Shown here one piece after another: positions 1 through 7,786 of a DNA stretch of 11,826 nt (position 1 is its first letter; each line of letters begins with the position of its first letter). Below the pieces are notes generated by a model. It was not told the origin of the DNA and did not search any database. It saw only the letters and a list, made by a program, of their open reading frames with translations. The position numbers were made by a program, and so were the translations under genes. The DNA comes from Akkermansiaceae bacterium UBA5689 (GTDB lineage: Bacteria; Verrucomicrobiota; Verrucomicrobiia; Verrucomicrobiales; Akkermansiaceae), in contig DIHT01000157.1 in NCBI GenBank assembly GCA_002420305.1, positions 1 through 11,826 on the forward strand, in the 5' to 3' direction.

Positions 1-486
1 CTGAGCGGGTGCGTGATTGAACTGGTCGGTATACATGGACCGAACCACACACATCTCATCAGCGATACCGTGAAAGTGAGGAACTGCATCTGAGAGCCAG
101 GTTCCGCCCTTGCCGTGCTGGGTAAAGGTGCGGGGTGTCCCCATGAGCTTTGGCTTTCCCTTGGTGAAGGCGAATTCCTTTCCCTTGATGAATTCATCAG
201 GGCAGTCCTGACCGCTTCGCTTTACTAACTCTGGTTTGTAGTCAAGGAGGTCCAGGTGGGGTGGGGAGCCAGCACAGTGAATGTAGACGACCCTTTTGGC
301 CGCTGGTTCAAAATGGGGGTTGCGGGTTGTCAGGGGAGGGGGCGGCAGCTCCGCTCCGGGAAGATGACCTGCTCCCAATGCAGAGAGGGCAATTCCCCCG
401 AGCCCTACCTGACAATCCTTGAGGAAGTGCCGGCGGGTCAGGTGCTGCAGATGTGCTTCGTTAGCGCCAAAGGGTTTCTGGATCAT
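1..486 (-). CDS. DUF1501 family secreted protein (Tat signal), 5' part only
   Basis: I read this gene by translating the reverse complement. It starts at an ATG at 486-484 and stays open for 162 codons to the window's left edge, so only the N-terminal part is present. The N-terminus carries a twin-arginine signal (RRHFLKD, residues 18-24) followed by a hydrophobic stretch (GLGGIALSALGAG), so export by Tat is expected. Residues 73-85 (GSPPHLDLLDYKP) match the conserved early motif of DUF1501 proteins, where GG/S-P-x-H-x-D is followed by a D-x-KP-like element. NHAPAQ near the edge fits the family's conserved N-H-x-P-A region. DUF1501 is distantly related to the sulfatase/alkaline phosphatase fold, and its substrate is unknown. 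The start codon overlaps the upstream gene's stop as ATGA. No Shine-Dalgarno is visible, so translational coupling to the upstream PSD1 gene is likely. The family call is firm; the function is not. Confidence 0.9.
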   Translation of the reverse strand, partial: MIQKPFGANEAHLQHLTRRHFLKDCQVGLGGIALSALGAGHLPGAELPPPPLTTRNPHFEPAAKRVVYIHCAGSPPHLDLLDYKPELVKRSGQDCPDEFIKGKEFAFTKGKPKLMGTPRTFTQHGKGGTWLSDAVPHFHGIADEMCVVRSMYTDQFNHAPAQ

Positions 487-3400
487 GGTTTCTGAAAGAT
501 CTCGTCGAGGTTCAGGACTACATTTGCAACGGCGGTCCAAGCTGCAAGAGAGACGACATCAGAGTTCTCAGGAGAAGGGCCCCTCGGCTCGGTTGCTAGA
601 GATTTGGCTGCTGATGCATCTGAGAGGAACGAGCGGTAGGCTTGCTCATAAAGATCGGTGAGGGGCTTGATTTCGACGGGCTTGGGAGGTCGGACCAGAG
701 CAAGTCGGAACATCCGTTCTACAACAGGCGAAGGCTTGTCAGAGGATGTTTCCTTCAGAGCTCTCCGGGCTAGGGCCTGCGCGGCTTCCACATAAACAGG
801 GTCATTCAGGGTTACCAGAGCCTGAAGGGGCGTGTTCGTCTGGGATCGCCTTACGGTGCAGACTTCACGACTTGGGGCGTCGAAGGTTGCCATTGAGGGG
901 TATGGCATCGAGCGTCGCCACTCAGTGTAAATTCCCCTGCGATAGCGGTCTTCACCGGTGCTGTCGCTCCAATCTGTTGATCCGCCGAATGCGGCGCGCA
1001 GTCCGAGCTTCGGTCGGGGAGGTCGGGTCGGTTTTCCGAACATTTTTCCGCTTAGGATTCCTCCAACGAAAAGGGCTTGATCACGTACCATCTCGGCTGA
1101 AAGGCGGTTCCGTGGTCCCCGTGAAAGAAGTCGGTTGAAGGGGTCTGCCTCGAGAAGTTCCGGGGTAACCTTTGACGACTGCCGGTATGTCGACATGCTT
1201 ACCAGAAGCTTATGGAATTTCTTCATATCCCATCCGCTCTCGATGAGTTCGACGGCAAGCCAGTCGAGAAGTTTTGGGTGGGATGGATACTCTCCCTGAG
1301 AGCCAAACTCCTCGCTCGTGGAAACCAAACCGGTGCCATAAAGGGCTTCCCACTGGCGATTTGCAATTACTCTGGCAGTGAGAGGATTATCACTGCTCAT
1401 GATCCATCCTGCGAGTGTGAGACGATTTAGAGGGGCTTCTGCGGGAAGCGGATGCAGGGCGGCAGGGGTTCCCTCGCTTACCTCCTCGGCTTTCTGCTTG
1501 TAGTTGCCCCTTATTTGAACGTGTGTTTTACGGCGTTTGCTGGCGGGCAGTTCCCGCATGATTGGCACAGTCGTCGAAGCTTTAAGGCCAGCAAGCTGTT
1601 GCTCGAGGTCCTTGATTCTCTTCTGAGATCTGGCAGTTGCAGGGGCGATCGTCCGGTAGTAATTGCCGATCAAGTTTTTCTCATCAGTAGTTCTGGGGCG
1701 AGAGGTAAGCGCCTTGCGGACTGCGGAGGGTATCCCGATCCACGGTCCTGCAGCCGAATCGCTCGTAAAAGAGACACGGAATCTCGCCATGGTAGTAGTC
1801 GGCCAATTTGATTCCTGATGAATATCGAGACGCAGGCGGCCTCCCGCTTTGATAGGTTTACTTGGCGCGACGAGAAGATAATGGTCTTTTTGATGCTGTG
1901 GAGAAAGTGCCCATCCTTTCGCCGAATCCAAGGTGGAGGCGAGAACCGCTTCTGCCGGGAACTTCTCCTGTGCGAAGCTCGCGCTGGCAGCAGACAGCGG
2001 TATGAGTTGGGCTCCTGAGGTCGAGAAGGTTGTGCTCGGCGAGGGGACTTCGCGGGGTTCCTTCTTCCATACAATTGAGCGATCCTCGTCCATAATAGTA
2101 ATTCGATAACCGGCGAGTCTTGAGGCTGTATCCCCATCGGTCCGGTTCCAGAGCACGATTTTGTCAATGTCTCCGGGTATCCCGAGATCCACCTCCCACC
2201 ACTGATCAGATCCCCCTGCAGTATGACTGGTAGATTTGTTTGTGAAAATACCGTTGGTGTTGCCGTCGATGGCGAGATTGGCGGGTCCCTCGAAACCGGT
2301 GGAGATCTGGGAGGCTTTACCTTTCATGGCGATATTACGGCCGGATGAAAAGACCTCGACTTCGGCGAGGTGAAGGAACTTGTCGTTACCCGGTAATTCT
2401 ACCCGGACAAATTGGCCCTTGATTCCGGCTGCCGAGTCGGGTGGCAAGCGGGTTGCGGTAATCCTGTTGATGACAACGTTGTCTTTCCGGCCGACCGTCC
2501 CTTTGTGAGCAAGAAGGTCCAAGCGAAGTCCCCTTACTTCGTCGGTGAGAGGGAGTTCTATGCTGTAAATAGACCGATCCGGGTTTGCTTCGCTGGCAAC
2601 GATCACGCCATTGTCTTCGGCGGAAAGCGTCGCACCTCCTGTTGCAGACAATTCCGAGGGTTTCGCTGGATTCCAAGTGAGGGAGCTTGAAATTTTCTTC
2701 TCCCACTGGTCCTGCATTCCGGCCAGTTCGGGACCGCTTTTTGTTAATGTCGTTTTGAGTTCACGAATTTCTTTCCGTAGGTCGGTCTGACGTTTCCGTT
2801 GCTCCTCAGTGAAGACTTCGACGAGAGGGGCCTCATTCCGGCGGTCGGCATCCTCGGAGTTGTTGAAAAACGCCAGCATCTGGAAATATTCGTTCTGGGT
2901 GATCGGGTCATATTTGTGAGTGTGGCACTGTGCGCATGCCATCGTCGTCCCCATCCATGTCTGCATCGTGGTGTTGACCCGGTCTACGACCGCGACATTC
3001 CGGAATTCTTCATCATTAGTGCCGCCCTCGTTATTGGTGAGGGTATTGCGATGAAAAGCGGTGGCGACGAGTTGATCGTTGTCTGGATCGTCAAGGAGAT
3101 CTCCCGCAAGTTGCTCGGTGGTGAACTGATCAAAGGGCATGTTGGAATTAATTGCTCTTATGACCCAGTCGCGGTAGGCCCAGATTGTCCTTGGGGGGTC
3201 ATCAGCGTAGCCAGCTGAATCAGCATAACGTGCGAGGTCGAGCCACTGTCGGGCCCAGTGTTCCCCGTAGGATGGCTTCGCAAGCAAGCTGTCCACATAG
3301 CGAGAGTAGGCATCCTGCGATGTGTCCTGCGCAAAGGCGGTTGCCTCCTCCGGGGATGGAGGGAGGCCGGTAAGGTCAATGGATACCCTTCGGGCGAGGC

Positions 3401-3905
3401 TCCACCGGTCGGCAGGAGCTGAAGGCTGGAGTCCGTTTTCTTCAAGCTTTGAGAGAATGAAATTATCGGCATGAACGGTGGGCCATTGATCTTTCGTAAT
3501 AGAGGGAGGGGTGGGCCTCTCAGGAGGCTGATAGGACCAGTGCTGATCAAATTGGGCTCCTTCTTTCACCCACTGTTTGAGAAGTGCGATTTCCTCAACA
3601 GCCAATCGGCTCCCCTTTCCCTTCGGGGGCATCCGCTCGTTCTCGTCCTCTTCGATAATGCGCGCGATCAATTCGCTTTGCTCGATCTTGCCGGGTACGA
3701 TGGCCGAGTATCCTCCCAGGTCCTGAGTTGCGCCCTCGTGTGAATCGAGTCGTAAGTCCGCTTTGAGCTCGGCCTCGTCCGGACCGTGACAGGCGATGCA
3801 GTTGTTGGAGAGAATCGGTCTGATGTCTCGGTTGAAGTCGATCCCTGCACTTGCAGCGGCGGCCGAAAGCAGCAAAAGAAGCAGGTGTCGGAAGGGTGTG
3901 GTCAT
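483..3905 (-). CDS. PSD1 and planctomycete cytochrome C domain protein with discoidin-like insert
   Basis: This is a 1140-residue secreted protein. A signal peptide (about residues 1-20, poly-Leu core then AAASA) is followed by a PSCyt1-type domain with a haem c motif C36-IA-C39-H40. The PSCyt2/DUF1549 domain begins near HWSYQPP (122) and runs to about 350. It contains a second CxxCH (CAQCH, 324-328). A middle region (about 365-815) holds a predicted helical linker and beta-rich segments. One of these, about 497-615, looks like an F5/8 type C (discoidin) carbohydrate-binding module (LAIDGNTNG, QWWEVDLG, IVLWNRTDG). The C-terminal PSD1/DUF1553 domain spans about 825-1137 and ends in the usual NLDE motif. 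The length is normal for the family. A good ribosome-binding site, GAGAGG, lies 4 nt before the ATG. The gene leads an operon with the DUF1501 gene. Such pairs are abundant in Planctomycetes and Verrucomicrobia and are often linked to glycan use, but the reaction is not established. Confidence 0.95.
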   Translation of the reverse strand: MTTPFRHLLLLLLSAAAASAGIDFNRDIRPILSNNCIACHGPDEAELKADLRLDSHEGATQDLGGYSAIVPGKIEQSELIARIIEEDENERMPPKGKGSRLAVEEIALLKQWVKEGAQFDQHWSYQPPERPTPPSITKDQWPTVHADNFILSKLEENGLQPSAPADRWSLARRVSIDLTGLPPSPEEATAFAQDTSQDAYSRYVDSLLAKPSYGEHWARQWLDLARYADSAGYADDPPRTIWAYRDWVIRAINSNMPFDQFTTEQLAGDLLDDPDNDQLVATAFHRNTLTNNEGGTNDEEFRNVAVVDRVNTTMQTWMGTTMACAQCHTHKYDPITQNEYFQMLAFFNNSEDADRRNEAPLVEVFTEEQRKRQTDLRKEIRELKTTLTKSGPELAGMQDQWEKKISSSLTWNPAKPSELSATGGATLSAEDNGVIVASEANPDRSIYSIELPLTDEVRGLRLDLLAHKGTVGRKDNVVINRITATRLPPDSAAGIKGQFVRVELPGNDKFLHLAEVEVFSSGRNIAMKGKASQISTGFEGPANLAIDGNTNGIFTNKSTSHTAGGSDQWWEVDLGIPGDIDKIVLWNRTDGDTASRLAGYRITIMDEDRSIVWKKEPREVPSPSTTFSTSGAQLIPLSAASASFAQEKFPAEAVLASTLDSAKGWALSPQHQKDHYLLVAPSKPIKAGGRLRLDIHQESNWPTTTMARFRVSFTSDSAAGPWIGIPSAVRKALTSRPRTTDEKNLIGNYYRTIAPATARSQKRIKDLEQQLAGLKASTTVPIMRELPASKRRKTHVQIRGNYKQKAEEVSEGTPAALHPLPAEAPLNRLTLAGWIMSSDNPLTARVIANRQWEALYGTGLVSTSEEFGSQGEYPSHPKLLDWLAVELIESGWDMKKFHKLLVSMSTYRQSSKVTPELLEADPFNRLLSRGPRNRLSAEMVRDQALFVGGILSGKMFGKPTRPPRPKLGLRAAFGGSTDWSDSTGEDRYRRGIYTEWRRSMPYPSMATFDAPSREVCTVRRSQTNTPLQALVTLNDPVYVEAAQALARRALKETSSDKPSPVVERMFRLALVRPPKPVEIKPLTDLYEQAYRSFLSDASAAKSLATEPRGPSPENSDVVSLAAWTAVANVVLNLDEIFQKP

Positions 3906-3923
3906 CAGGCCTCTCGGTAGGGT

Positions 3924-3958
3924 AGAAGATGGGATACCGCGAGGCTATCGCATCTTCT
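3924..3958 (-). promoter_or_regulatory. Imperfect hairpin/dyad upstream of the PSD1 gene
   Basis: Eight-base arms AGAAGATG (3924-3931) and CATCTTCT (3951-3958) are perfect inverted repeats. After one mismatch, GATA (3933-3936) pairs with TATC (3946-3949), leaving a 9-nt loop. The structure sits 8 nt upstream of the GAGAGG ribosome-binding site of the PSD1 gene, inside its likely 5' leader. It could be an mRNA stem-loop that affects stability or translation, or a dyad operator for a repressor. There is no T-run after it, so it is not a typical terminator. The structure is visible; its role is inferred. Confidence 0.5.
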
Positions 3959-4117
3959 GGTGTGGGGGGAGCGGATTTGCCCTCAAAATTAGTGAGATAT
4001 TCGGGTGAGGACCCACAAAATGGGGCTCTCGGGCACTTTTAAGGGAGTTCTTGGCCCTGAAGGAGAGTTCCGCCTTGATCGAAACAGAGTAATCGGGGAG
4101 GTTTCCATCCCTTCCGG

Positions 4118-4194
<77 letters not shown>

Positions 4195-4219
4195 CTTCCA
4201 CTTTCGTGGGGTGGACGGT

Positions 4220-5374
4220 CTATTCTGGAATAGAATAGTAGAGTTGCTCGAGAGTCAGGACGACGTAAGAGGTAACGAGAATGTCATCGTTCTCCCACCA
4301 CCGGGAATTTTCGTTTACCCAGGAACCATCCTTGCTCTGGTTGCTTACGAGAAGACGGCCAAGCTCCTTGCGCCAGTCAACTTTGGTTCCATCGGGGCGT
4401 TCGAGCTGGTCGATACCTGCGGCGACCAAACTTTTGGTCATGGCGTGGTAGTAGTAATACAGGCCCTGTTGTCCAAGGCCGGGGTTCTCTTTCAGAGTGT
4501 AGTTATCTCCCAGCCACCTGAGGACTGATTTGACGCGCTCGTCGCTTGGATCAAGGTCAGCATAAATCAGGGAAAGGAGTCCCGCATAAGACATCGATCC
4601 ATATGAGCGTAATGCGGTCCTCCCGTCTGGCAGTTCCTTCTCACCCGCTTTGCTGTCTCCGGGAAAGTAGACGAACCCGCCTTCGTCTTCTTTGGAGACT
4701 GCGGTGATCTGGTCGTTAGTCGATTCCTTATTCTGGCACCGAGAGACAAAATTGAGAGCGGATTTCCAATTGAGTTCGGGCTGCTTTCCGACCTTGTTGT
4801 CCTTGGCAATCTGCCGGGAGTGGTAGAGTGCCTCGATGGCGAGGTAGGTGTTCGACATGTCGGAGTGAGCGTAGGTTCCGCCATATCCGATACCGCCATC
4901 ATATTTATTGTCAGCAGTGCCCTTGCTCCCCCAATCAGTTTGCTGGTTGATAAGGAACTCCCGAGCCTTGAGAATCATTGGCTGATCTTCTTCCCTGTCG
5001 CGGGCCAGAAGTGCCATGATCGCGGATGAAGTGTTGTAGGTGGCTAGCCCCTTGACGTAAATTCCTCCATCATCCTTCTGTTGTTGGATGAGCCAGTCAA
5101 AACCCTTTTCGATGTGCTTTGGATGAGGCTTGGTATAGTCAAGTCCCGGGTCGCGCATCATGGCGGCAAGGACGAGGGAAGTGAGTGCAGGTGTCTCTTT
5201 CTCTCCCCAGAGGCCATCTTTTTCCTGCTGGCTTTCAAGGAAGGCGTTTCCTTTCCGGATGGCCCGCTCCATTTCGAGGCGAAGGGATAGATACTCGCTC
5301 TGCTGCTGTCCTGCAGCCGGCGGAGCGACGATCAGGATGGAAACGATAAAAATCAGGGAGAATAGGGGCTTCAT
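4220..5374 (-). CDS. Secreted prenyltransferase/squalene-oxidase repeat (alpha-toroid) protein
   Basis: This 384-residue protein has a clear signal peptide (residues 1-22, MKPLFSLIFIVSILIV then a PPAAG cleavage region). The rest consists of helical repeats with the QW-like signature of terpene cyclase and prenyltransferase toroids: QQEKDGLWGE (48-57), QQQKDDGGIY (97-106), YDGGIGYGG (158-166), EDEGGFVYF (229-237) and NQSKDGSWVN (345-354). Each is followed by a helix of the type TSLVLAAM or NTYLAIEAL. One toroid is predicted, half the size of squalene-hopene cyclase. The catalytic DxDD motif of hopene cyclases is absent, so the protein is probably not a triterpene cyclase. Similar toroids occur in envelope-located, thioester-like or purely binding proteins. 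Its start lies 26 bp after the YdjY gene's stop, so they probably form one transcript. No Shine-Dalgarno is seen; the leader is pyrimidine-rich. The fold is likely; the function is unknown. Confidence 0.85.
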   Translation of the reverse strand: MKPLFSLIFIVSILIVAPPAAGQQQSEYLSLRLEMERAIRKGNAFLESQQEKDGLWGEKETPALTSLVLAAMMRDPGLDYTKPHPKHIEKGFDWLIQQQKDDGGIYVKGLATYNTSSAIMALLARDREEDQPMILKAREFLINQQTDWGSKGTADNKYDGGIGYGGTYAHSDMSNTYLAIEALYHSRQIAKDNKVGKQPELNWKSALNFVSRCQNKESTNDQITAVSKEDEGGFVYFPGDSKAGEKELPDGRTALRSYGSMSYAGLLSLIYADLDPSDERVKSVLRWLGDNYTLKENPGLGQQGLYYYYHAMTKSLVAAGIDQLERPDGTKVDWRKELGRLLVSNQSKDGSWVNENSRWWENDDILVTSYVVLTLEQLYYSIPE

Positions 5375-5400
5375 GGTGTTCGAGGGGAGAGTTTGATCGG

Positions 5401-6141
5401 TTACTTCGCTTTGCCAGCAGCTGGACTCTTGCCTTTGACGAAGGGTTTAATGGTGACGGTGACTGGTGTTCCGACTTCGGGTATCCGGGCGGTTGTGGGA
5501 ATCCAGACATCATCCAGGGCGGCATCCCGTCCCGGCCAGTTAAAGAGGGAAGAGTTAGTTGTGAAAAGCGCAACGATGTCTCCGGAGGCCTCTGCCTGAA
5601 AAGATTTTTCATGAAAGTATGAGCCTCCGTAAACCCATGGCTTTGGCGCAAGCGGTTTCTCGGTGACCGTATTTGTGATCCAATCGTTCAGAGTAGCTCC
5701 TTCGGTATCACCCGATTTGCCTTTCCAGCGAAGCTGAATTTCTGCCCTCGCCGCATTGCGCGTTTTCTCTGGAACGTCAGGAAACTTTCCGGTTGGACGA
5801 AAGTCTTCACCGAGGATTGGGAAGAGTTCCTTGGATTCTTCGTAGCCAAGAATCTTGAGGGCGATGTTCACATGAAATGGACGCGCTTTGGTGATGAGAA
5901 TAGCCTCATGAATTTTTCCGTTCTGGTGTACGATTGCATACTCCAAAGCGCCCTCCTTCATGTTGACCTCTGCAGGGAAGCTTATTTGCCGGGTCTTTTG
6001 CTCGAAGCCAACAATGCCGACCTTGAATTTACCATCCCCGAGATCCTGAACAGTCGGGGCCTCGACAGAATTTGGCCCGTCTGCAGCGAAGGCGAGTGCT
6101 CCGGTGAGGCCCAGGGTCATAGCCAAGAGGGTTTTAAGCAT
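5401..6141 (-). CDS. YdjY-domain secreted protein
   Basis: This is a 246-residue protein with a signal peptide (residues 1-20, MLKTLLAMTLGLTGALAFAA). The mature part shows features I associate with the YdjY domain of Planctomycetes and Verrucomicrobia. These are a ISFPAEVNMKEGALEYAIVHQNGKIHEAILIT block (53-84), HVNIALKILG (90-99), a beta-rich middle with IQLRWKG (135-141), WVYGGSYFHEKSF (169-181) and a C-terminal GTPVTVTIKP. The tail (KGKSPAAGKAK) is basic and low-complexity. No catalytic residues stand out, and the family has no settled biochemical role. The alpha-toroid gene follows after 26 bp, so the two exported proteins may work together. No Shine-Dalgarno precedes the ATG; the leader reads ACTCCCATC. 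The domain name is from memory of the family, not a search. Confidence 0.75.
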   Translation of the reverse strand: MLKTLLAMTLGLTGALAFAADGPNSVEAPTVQDLGDGKFKVGIVGFEQKTRQISFPAEVNMKEGALEYAIVHQNGKIHEAILITKARPFHVNIALKILGYEESKELFPILGEDFRPTGKFPDVPEKTRNAARAEIQLRWKGKSGDTEGATLNDWITNTVTEKPLAPKPWVYGGSYFHEKSFQAEASGDIVALFTTNSSLFNWPGRDAALDDVWIPTTARIPEVGTPVTVTIKPFVKGKSPAAGKAK

Positions 6142-6310
6142 GATGGGAGTGTGGCGCGGTTCCGGGTTGGTGTCAAAGGGGCACGAGGGTGTCTTTCGGT
6201 AAATCTAAAAAAGGCTAATAATTGGTCAGCGTCTGCCTATTCAGTGAGCAGGGCTCTGGATTCATGGATTGCGCTTGGGCTCGTGATCGAAACTATTATC
6301 GCGTATGAGT

Positions 6311-7210
6311 CTAGTTTTGCCCGCCTGAATCTTGATTGAGGGACTCGGCGAACCGGAACCAGTGAAGGCGGGTAATCTGGCGTTGAAAATCCAGCTTGGG
6401 ATCACCCGGGTGACTACTGTTCTCTGGTGCGACAATCCCATTCAGTCCCGCGAGTTCCTGTCGAAGTAACTGGTAAGCGTTCGACAGGATCAGGAGTTGG
6501 TGGTGCTCCACTGCGTCGTTGGCAGGGGCAAGGCCCTGGGATTTTGATTCTCCTTTTGAAGAGCTGGAAAAATATATCGTGACGGGCAATTCAGTGGTGG
6601 TCTTGCGTGAAGCCGAGCTCACGCGTGCTTCGATCAGCAGAGTGTGGTCCGAGTCTTTGCGGAGAAAATCGGCAGCTTCTTGGATGGCTGCCTTTTGGTT
6701 TTGCGAAGCAGTTTTTCGGGTTGCCATTTGAAGAAGGATAGGAATATCACCAGCAGGGTCGATGTTCCAATACGTCAAGGTTGGGCGAATCCGCATGATG
6801 GCGTCCTCGGCGGTCTTACGTTCTTGAGGTGAGGGGCGGCAGGAGTCGAGGACTCGTTCCCAAGCGAGAAGAGAACGGTCCCAGTGGCCTTGAGTCTCCA
6901 ACTCGGTGGCAAGACTTACCATGTGGCCGGCACCCTTGGAGGCATACTCGGAATATTCCGCGAGTCCGGGAGCGCTCTCGATGTCTCCGAGGTCGAGGTC
7001 GCTTTTTGGTGGTGGTTCCGGGGTTGGCATTTCCGCCTCTGGTGCGGGTCCAGATGCTACCTTAGGCTTTACCGGGTCCGTCATGAACTCGGGAAGCGGT
7101 TTGACTGTTCCAGCAGGAGAGAGAAAGTCCATGCTCCTTGTGCGGAGCCACCAGCACAGGGCTGCCGACACGACAACTGATCCAATAACTACAGGAACAG
7201 GAATCCGCAT
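6311..7210 (-). CDS. Membrane-anchored helical protein of unknown family
   Basis: I do not recognise this 299-residue protein. One N-terminal hydrophobic segment (about residues 5-22, VPVVIGSVVVSAALCWWL) followed by RTR suggests a signal anchor. A Pro/Glu-rich linker (about 47-70, ending PTPEPPPKSD) separates it from a helical region. Residues about 93-142 (MVSLATELETQGHWDRSLLAWERVLDSCRP...) look like a TPR-like helical pair. A later segment (192-214) is beta-like, and a helix-rich end includes HHQLLILSNAYQLLRQELAG (236-255). The gene lies between rplS (102 bp upstream) and the YdjY gene (169 bp downstream), all on the same strand. A GGAG sequence upstream of the ATG is buried in a small palindrome. 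A scaffold or chaperone-like envelope role is possible but only a guess from the architecture. Confidence 0.8.
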   Translation of the reverse strand: MRIPVPVVIGSVVVSAALCWWLRTRSMDFLSPAGTVKPLPEFMTDPVKPKVASGPAPEAEMPTPEPPPKSDLDLGDIESAPGLAEYSEYASKGAGHMVSLATELETQGHWDRSLLAWERVLDSCRPSPQERKTAEDAIMRIRPTLTYWNIDPAGDIPILLQMATRKTASQNQKAAIQEAADFLRKDSDHTLLIEARVSSASRKTTTELPVTIYFSSSSKGESKSQGLAPANDAVEHHQLLILSNAYQLLRQELAGLNGIVAPENSSHPGDPKLDFQRQITRLHWFRFAESLNQDSGGQN

Positions 7211-7214
7211 GGTT

Positions 7215-7229
7215 ACGGAGAGTCTCCGT
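7215..7229 (-). promoter_or_regulatory. 15-bp palindrome covering the only SD-like site of the 299-aa gene
   Basis: ACGGAGA (7215-7221) and TCTCCGT (7223-7229) form a perfect 7-bp inverted repeat with a one-base centre. It ends 4 bp before the start codon of the gene at 6311-7210. In the transcript it could fold as a 5- or 6-bp stem, with the only SD-like bases (GGAG) in the 5' arm. It could equally be a DNA operator. The repeat is seen; regulation is inferred. Confidence 0.4.
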
Positions 7230-7312
7230 TCCTAGTCAGAAATTCAAGCCTTGTGGGGAGCGAGAAGGTTGAATTGTGTCCGGCAGGCCGGCGGTGCGGC
7301 GATGGAGAAGTG

Positions 7313-7663
7313 CTATCGCCTCTCTGCGCTCTTTACCTGAAGAGCGCGTTTGCCGACCCGGTCACGCAGGTAGTGAAGCTTCGCCCGGCGTACTTTGCCG
7401 CGGGTCGTCACCTCAACCTTCGAGACCCGGGGGGAATGTAGCTGGAACACTCGCTCTACTCCTTCTCCATAGGAAATCTTCCTTACTGTAAAGGCGGAAT
7501 TGACCGAACTCCCACGCCTAGCAATGACTACGCCTGCAAAAATCTGGACCCTTTCCTTGCCTCCTTCACGAACGAGAGTGTGGACCTTAACGGAGTCTCC
7601 TACGTTGAAATCAGAGATTTCCTCCTTGAGTTGCTCCTGCTCGATTTTCCTGATGATGTCCAT
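7313..7663 (-). CDS. rplS: 50S ribosomal protein L19
   Basis: This 116-residue protein matches bacterial L19 along its whole length. It has the N-terminal helix MDIIRKIEQEQLKEEISDF, the VGDSVKVHTLV strand, KERVQIFAGVVIARRG (36-51), FTVRKISYGEGVERVFQLHSPRVSKVEV and RGKVRRAKLHYLRDRVGKRA. The length is normal for the family. L19 sits at the interface of the 50S and 30S subunits. In many bacteria rplS ends an rpsP-rimM-trmD operon. Here none of those genes is adjacent; the gene upstream on the same strand encodes a zinc-ribbon protein, 123 bp away. No Shine-Dalgarno is present: the leader has a CCTCCCTCCCC tract (7684-7674) before the ATG. Two hairpins occur in the spacer. A GGCGAT/ATCGCC inverted repeat (7298-7320) overlaps the stop codon. 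Confidence 0.98.
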   Translation of the reverse strand: MDIIRKIEQEQLKEEISDFNVGDSVKVHTLVREGGKERVQIFAGVVIARRGSSVNSAFTVRKISYGEGVERVFQLHSPRVSKVEVTTRGKVRRAKLHYLRDRVGKRALQVKSAERR

Positions 7664-7695
7664 GGATTGTATTGGGGAGGGAGGATGAGTTTCTG

Positions 7696-7718
7696 GAGCA
7701 CCGGTTCAAACAGTGCTC
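7696..7718 (-). promoter_or_regulatory. Hairpin in the rplS leader
   Basis: On the minus strand GAGCACTG pairs with CGGTGCTC (8 bp, one G-U) around the loop TTTGAAC. It lies 33 nt upstream of the rplS start. Ribosomal protein L19 genes in some phyla carry autoregulatory leaders, so this is a candidate, but no known consensus could be matched by eye. Confidence 0.4.
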
Positions 7719-7751
7719 TGGGGGGCGGGAGGGCTACACGATGCCCCCGGC

Positions 7752-7774
7752 AGATGCAATCGTTTTTTGCATCT
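7752..7774 (-). promoter_or_regulatory. Perfect 8-bp hairpin just after the zinc-ribbon gene
   Basis: AGATGCAA (7752-7759) and TTGCATCT (7767-7774) are perfect inverted repeats with a 7-nt loop. They start 13 bp after the stop end of the zinc-ribbon gene. The 3' flank on the minus strand (GCCGGGGG) has no T-run, so a simple intrinsic terminator is not supported. It could be a 3' stabilising stem, part of an rplS leader, or a processing site. Confidence 0.4.
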
Positions 7775-7786
7775 CTGATCCTAGTT

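Noticed and set aside
1670..2167. Minus-strand 165-codon ORF inside the PSD1 gene
   Set aside because: It lies wholly within the PSD1 coding sequence in another frame and has no recognisable domain.
4220..5374. Assignment as squalene-hopene cyclase
   Set aside because: The protein is about half the usual length, has a signal peptide and lacks the DxDD catalytic motif.
6148..6176. Promoter TTGACA (6176-6171) with CACACT 17 bp on, before the YdjY gene
   Set aside because: The -35 is perfect, but the -10 matches only 3 of 6 bases and transcription would start at the ATG. Evidence is too weak.
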